The notes under the pieces: model-generated
Seen by the model: only the letters and a program-made list of their open reading frames with translations
The model's database searches: none
What the model was told of the DNA's origin: nothing
In this document: positions 60,208 through 64,000 of the stretch, piece by piece
Numbering within the stretch: position 1 is the stretch's first letter
Layout: the number at the start of each line of letters is the position of its first letter
Assembly: GCF_026625865.1 (NCBI RefSeq)
Contig: NZ_CP113067.1
Span: 248,001 to 312,000 of the forward strand
DNA: 64,000 bases
Direction of reading: 5' to 3'
From: Microbacterium sp. SL75
Lineage (GTDB): Bacteria > Actinomycetota > Actinomycetes > Actinomycetales > Microbacteriaceae
Position numbers and translations under genes: made by a program

Positions 60208-61382
60208 GGGGCGGATCCGTTGGCGACGGTGATCATGAGGCTCTCCAGCGCCAGCAGCGGGGCGGCGTTCTGTTCGAGGTTGCGGCGGGTGACCGAGATG
60301 CGGTCGAGGACTCCGAGTGTGCGGGAGGGAGACCACTCGGAGGCCACGGCACGCAGGGCCTCGAGACGCTCGCTGTTGACGAGATCGCCCTCCCGGCCGT
60401 ATTGGATCATCACGACGTCGCGGAAAAGCGACTGCAGGTCGGTGAGTACGCGGTCGATGCCGTCGCGCAGGCTGCGGGTCGCACGGCGCTTCTGATCGTC
60501 TTCGAGGGCGTTGACCTGGCCGCGCACGGACGGCGGCACCGCGGCCCCCTCGGCCACACCGAGCATGCGCAGGAGCGAGCGACGCTCCTCCTCATCGCGC
60601 GTGGCCGTGAGCGCCTTGGCGTCGTCGGTGGCCAGGCGCACGATGCGCCCCGCGACGTCGACCGCGTCGCCGATGCCGCGCACGGCGAGGACGGCGGCGA
60701 TGGTCTCGGCCCGACGGCCGCGCGCGTCGTCGTCGGTCGCGAGCCGCTGCGCCATGCCGATGTGGCGCTGCGCGTGCCGCGCGGACTCCTCGGCGATGTC
60801 GGGGCTCACCCCCGTGCGCTCCACGATGAGAGCGGCGACGTCGGCGACGGACGGCTCGCGCAGGCGCAGCACGCGCACACGGGAGCGAATGGTCGGCAGG
60901 AGATCGGCGTCACTGGGCGCGCAGAGCACCCACACCGTCTTCTCGGGGGGCTCCTCGAGGGCTTTGAGGAGAACGTTCGAGGTGCGCTCCGCCATGCGGT
61001 CGGCGTCTTCGACGACGATCACGCGGTGGCGTCCGAGCGAGGGGGCGAAAGAGGCACGCTCGACCAGGCGTCGCGCCTCGTCGATGCGGATGACGACCTG
61101 CTCGGTGCGCAGTGCGGTGAGATCGGGGTGGGTGCGGGCGAGCACCTGACGCTGCGCCTGCTCGTCGCCCGGATCGGCGATGAGCGCCGCGGCGAACGCG
61201 TACGCCAGCGTTGAGCGGCCCGAACCGGGAGGGCCGGTGATGAGCCACGCGTGGGCAAGGGCGGAGGGGTCGGATGCCGCATGCTGCAGCGTCTGGACCG
61301 CCTCGTCCTGCCCCCACACGGCATCCCACGGGAATGCCGTCGTCCCTGCGGAGGAAGCGGGCGAATCGAGGGCGACGGACAT
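60204..61382 (-). CDS. holB: DNA polymerase III subunit delta'
   Basis: 392 residues. AAA+ clamp-loader subunit: modified P-loop GPPGSGRST, sensor-1 region VLLKALEEPPEKTVW, SRC-like motif as SRVRVLRL. The N-terminal WGQDEAVQTL and the absent zinc module (Cys pattern reduced) are usual for actinobacterial delta'. It helps load the beta clamp. ATG 61382 chosen (MSVALDSPAS); an upstream in-frame start at 61436 lacks conservation. Second gene after tmk in the same direction. Confidence 0.93.
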   Translation of the reverse strand: MSVALDSPASSAGTTAFPWDAVWGQDEAVQTLQHAASDPSALAHAWLITGPPGSGRSTLAYAFAAALIADPGDEQAQRQVLARTHPDLTALRTEQVVIRIDEARRLVERASFAPSLGRHRVIVVEDADRMAERTSNVLLKALEEPPEKTVWVLCAPSDADLLPTIRSRVRVLRLREPSVADVAALIVERTGVSPDIAEESARHAQRHIGMAQRLATDDDARGRRAETIAAVLAVRGIGDAVDVAGRIVRLATDDAKALTATRDEEERRSLLRMLGVAEGAAVPPSVRGQVNALEDDQKRRATRSLRDGIDRVLTDLQSLFRDVVMIQYGREGDLVNSERLEALRAVASEWSPSRTLGVLDRISVTRRNLEQNAAPLLALESLMITVANGSAP

Positions 61383-61450
61383 GGGCTCCAGCCTAACGGC
61401 GGGGTCGGACACGGCCGCTGGCGGTCGGCTGTGCATCGTCCGGCCCCGCG

Positions 61451-62125
61451 TCAGCCGAGACGCTCGGCGATGGCCGCACGGACGTGATGAGCCAGCTCGT
61501 CGGCCGGGCGCATGGCATCTAGGACGAGGAAACGCCGCGGCTCGTCGGCGGCGAGGGCGAGGAAGCCAGTGCGTACGCGCGCGTGGAACTCGCTCTTCTC
61601 CGCCTCGAGTCGGTCGAACGGTTTGTCGTCGGCATCCAGGCGCCGACGCGCCGCGGCCGGATCGAGGTCGAGCAACACCGTGAGATCCGGCAGCAGCCCG
61701 CCCGTCGCCCAGAGCGACAGGGCGCGGATGTCGTCGGCATCCAGGATTCTGCCCGCGCCCTGATAGGCGACGGACGAGTCGAGGTAGCGGTCCTGGATCA
61801 CGACGTCGCCGCGGGCGATGGCCGGCTGCACGACGGTCTCGACGTGATGAGCCCGATCCGCGGCGTACAGCAGAGCTTCGGCGCGTGCCGCGATGTGGCC
61901 GCGATGATGCAGGACGATGTCGCGGATGCGCACGCCCACCTCGGTGCCACCGGGCTCACGGGTTCGCACGACCGTGTTGCCACGGGCGGTCAGCCACTCC
62001 TCGAGCATCGAGGCTTGGGTGGTCTTGCCCGCGCCGTCGCCGCCCTCGAAGGTCACGAACAGGCCGGGCCCCCCGGCCGCAGCCGCCCGGGGGACGGTCA
62101 GCGGCCGGGTGCGATCCTCGGTCAC
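61451..62125 (-). CDS. tmk: thymidylate kinase
   Basis: 224 residues. P-loop FEGGDGAGKTTQ, DR-motif VIQDRYLDSSVAYQG, TREPGGTEVG and a LID region LDADDKPFDRLE. Phosphorylates dTMP to dTDP. GTG 62125 overlaps the topA stop (GTGA), so topA, tmk and probably holB form an operon; the first 18 residues (RTRPLTVPRAAAAGG) are an extension and a later start is possible. Confidence 0.94.
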   Translation of the reverse strand: MTEDRTRPLTVPRAAAAGGPGLFVTFEGGDGAGKTTQASMLEEWLTARGNTVVRTREPGGTEVGVRIRDIVLHHRGHIAARAEALLYAADRAHHVETVVQPAIARGDVVIQDRYLDSSVAYQGAGRILDADDIRALSLWATGGLLPDLTVLLDLDPAAARRRLDADDKPFDRLEAEKSEFHARVRTGFLALAADEPRRFLVLDAMRPADELAHHVRAAIAERLG

Positions 62126-64000
62126 GACTTCTTCGCCGGCGCCTTGCGCGTGGTCGTGGTCTTGGGTGACGCTGCCGTGGTGGTCTTGGCCGCGGCCGTC
62201 TTGGCCGCGGTGGTCTTCGTGGCCGTGGTCTTCGCCGCGGCCGTCTTCGCCGCAGTGGTCTTGGCCGCGGCCGTCTTCGTGGCCGTGGTCTTGGCCGGAG
62301 CCTTGCGCGCCGCCGTCTTCTTCGGCGCCGGACCCTTGGCGCGTTTGTCAGCGATCAGCTCGACCGCGCGCTCGAAGGTCAGGGCCATCGCGTCTTCACC
62401 GCGGGGAACCGTGGCGTTCGTCTCGCCGTCGGTGACGTACGGGCCGAAACGGCCGTCCTTGAGCTTGAGGGGCTTGCCGCTCACGGGGTCGGCGTCGAAC
62501 TCCTTCAGCGCACTGGATGCCCGGCGGGCGCCGTACTTCGGCTCGGCGTACTTCGCGAGAGCCTGCTCGAGTGTGATGTCGAAGATCTGCTTCTCGTCGT
62601 CGAGCGACCGTGAGTCGGTGCCCTTCTTGAGGTAAGGACCGAAGCGACCGTTCTGCGCGGTGATCTCGGCGCCCGACTCCGGGTCGGTGCCGACGACGCG
62701 CGGAAGCGCCAGCAGTTGCAGAGCGGTGTCGAGATCGACGGTGTCGACCGACATCGACCGGAACAGCGACGCCGTCCGGGGCTTGGGAGCTGCTTCCTTC
62801 TTCGCGCCGCGCTTCTTGGGGGCTTCGACGACCTCGCCCGTAGCCTGATCGACCTCTTCGGGCTCCTCGGCATCGACTTCTTGGACGTAGGGCCCGAAGC
62901 GACCGTCCTTGACGACGACGAGCTTGCCGTTTTCGGGGTTCTCTCCGAGCACGCGGTCGCCGGCAACCGGGGCGTCGATGAACTCCTGCGCCTTCGCCGG
63001 CGTGAGCTCGTCGGGGGCGAGGTCTTCGGGGATGTTCACGATGCGGGGCTTCGCCTCGGGGCCGGCCGCGGGGTCGGTGACCTCGAGGTACGGCCCGTAC
63101 TTGCCGAAGCGGAGGGTCGCGGTGTCGGTGATGCGCGTGGAGTTGAGCTCTCGAGCATCGATCTCGCCGAGGTTGTCGACGATGTGGCGGAGCCCCACCT
63201 GCTTCTCGGAGCCGAAGTAGAACGACTTCAGCCATTCGGTGCGACGCTGCTCGCCGCGGGCGATGGCATCGAGATCGTCCTCGAGGGCAGCGGTGAAGTC
63301 GTAGTCGACGAGGTCTGCGAAGTGCTCCTCGAGCAGACGCACGACGCTGAAGGCGAGCCAGCTGGGTACCAGGGCCTGCCCGCGCTTGCTGACGTAGCCG
63401 CGGTCGAGGATCACGCCGATGATGCTGGCGAAGGTCGACGGGCGGCCGATCCCCTTCTCTTCCAGCGCCTTGACCAGGCTGGCCTCGGTGTAGCGCGGCT
63501 TCGGAGAGGTGCTGTGGCCCTTGGGCTCGACGTCGCTGACCGACAGCGCGTCGCCCACGGCGACGGCCGGCAGCGACTGGTCCGCGTCGTCGTCGTTGCG
63601 CTTCTCGTCAGCGCCCTCTTCATAGGCCTCGAGGAACCCCTTGAAGGTGTAGACGGTTCCGGATGCCGTGAACTCGGCGACCTGAGCACCCGCCTTCACG
63701 GTGAGGGTGACGGTCGTCGTCTCGTACTTGGCATCCGCCATCTGGCTGGCGACCGTGCGCTTCCAGATGAGGTCGTAGAGCTTCTGCTCGTCGCGGTCGA
63801 GGGAGGAAGCGAGCGAGGCGGGAGTGCGGAAGGTCTCGCCGGAGGGACGGATGGCCTCGTGGGCCTCCTGCGCATTCTTCGACTTGCTCTTGTAGACACG
63901 CGGGTTCGCGGGGACCGCCTTGTCGCCGTAGAGAGAGACGGCCTGCGCGCGCGCCGCCGAGATGGCCTGCCCCGACAGGGCGACCGAATCGGTACGCATA
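62122..64000 (-). CDS. topA: DNA topoisomerase I, C-terminal part (gene continues to the right)
   Basis: The last about 625 residues of type IA topoisomerase. The window edge falls directly before MRTDSV: the catalytic Tyr codon ends at base 64000 (its last base is T). Present are domains IV-II with AQEAHEAIRP and IGRPSTFASIIGVI, and the repeated C-terminal modules with GRFGPYV/FGKYGPYLEV (four copies, no zinc fingers), typical of actinobacteria. The protein ends in a Lys/Ala/Thr-rich tail. It relaxes negative supercoils. Confidence 0.96.
   Translation of the reverse strand, partial: MRTDSVALSGQAISAARAQAVSLYGDKAVPANPRVYKSKSKNAQEAHEAIRPSGETFRTPASLASSLDRDEQKLYDLIWKRTVASQMADAKYETTTVTLTVKAGAQVAEFTASGTVYTFKGFLEAYEEGADEKRNDDDADQSLPAVAVGDALSVSDVEPKGHSTSPKPRYTEASLVKALEEKGIGRPSTFASIIGVILDRGYVSKRGQALVPSWLAFSVVRLLEEHFADLVDYDFTAALEDDLDAIARGEQRRTEWLKSFYFGSEKQVGLRHIVDNLGEIDARELNSTRITDTATLRFGKYGPYLEVTDPAAGPEAKPRIVNIPEDLAPDELTPAKAQEFIDAPVAGDRVLGENPENGKLVVVKDGRFGPYVQEVDAEEPEEVDQATGEVVEAPKKRGAKKEAAPKPRTASLFRSMSVDTVDLDTALQLLALPRVVGTDPESGAEITAQNGRFGPYLKKGTDSRSLDDEKQIFDITLEQALAKYAEPKYGARRASSALKEFDADPVSGKPLKLKDGRFGPYVTDGETNATVPRGEDAMALTFERAVELIADKRAKGPAPKKTAARKAPAKTTATKTAAAKTTAAKTAAAKTTATKTTAAKTAAAKTTTAASPKTTTTRKAPAKKS
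62128..62330 (-). repeat. Lys/Ala/Thr-rich repeated tail of topA
   Basis: Imperfect tandem repeats of a 5-residue unit (AAKTT/TAAKT/ATKTT), about 12 copies, encoded by GGTCTTGGCCGCGGCC-like repeats. Basic tails of actinobacterial TopA help DNA binding and processivity; repeat number may vary between strains. Confidence 0.8.

Noticed and set aside
62140..62330. Short tandem repeats that might be a CRISPR or minisatellite
   Set aside because: They encode the Lys/Ala/Thr-rich tail of TopA; no spacers or constant repeat length.

Overview
The window is 64 kb of high-GC actinobacterial chromosome. Gene content and protein style suggest Microbacteriaceae, most likely Microbacterium or a close relative (inference from gene content; no 16S rRNA is present). 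Starts are often GTG, neighbouring genes often overlap by 4 bp (ATGA/GTGA), and several starts look leaderless. Housekeeping anchors lie at the right edge: topA (cut by the window), tmk, holB and deoC on the minus strand, plus a tRNA-Thr.

Left part (1-17.8 kb), conserved core. A 4'-phosphopantetheinyl transferase (cut at the left edge) sits beside an M1 metallopeptidase and a 1312-residue Pls/PosA-type synthetase (adenylation, carrier, then three membrane-plus-acyltransferase units). A pstSCAB phosphate importer follows, with a PHO-box-like repeat upstream. Then come an aminodeoxychorismate-lyase-like protein, a sigK-rskA pair facing a fasciclin lipoprotein, and an iron-siderophore importer whose divergent promoters share one DtxR/IdeR-type box. 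A tRNA-Lys closes this part.

Accessory island (17.8-28.6 kb). It starts right after tRNA-Lys and has codon use unlike the core. It holds an Apea-like HEPN protein with a membrane protein and a small beta-rich protein, a truncated tyrosine recombinase, and an IS3-family element that cuts a small gene pair. It also holds a SipW-type secreted protein with its own terminator, an IS5-family element with clear inverted repeats, a frameshifted DUF3846 gene and two secreted proteins of unknown function.

Surface glycan region (28.6-45.3 kb). Two GH43-type proteins are transcribed divergently, and a GH127 (beta-L-arabinofuranosidase family) protein lies downstream. All three carry LamG and Ig-like modules and end in a related stalk plus LAxTG-type sorting signal. 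The same 14-bp LacI-type operator occurs upstream of the GH43 pair and upstream of GH127. One GH43 has a 1-bp frameshift that removes its wall anchor. A YraQ/TIGR03943 membrane pair and a membrane-anchored propeller-like protein are coupled to the second GH43.

Right part (45.3-64 kb). A LysR regulator faces mesX-mesD, a folate-independent methionine synthase pair, across a perfect inverted repeat. Then come an aldo/keto reductase, Lrp/EamA, a membrane-bound sulfite-oxidase-fold enzyme, an orphan PAS histidine kinase, nicotinamidase and an MMPL transporter whose start codon lies inside a long palindrome. DNA metabolism genes follow to the right edge.
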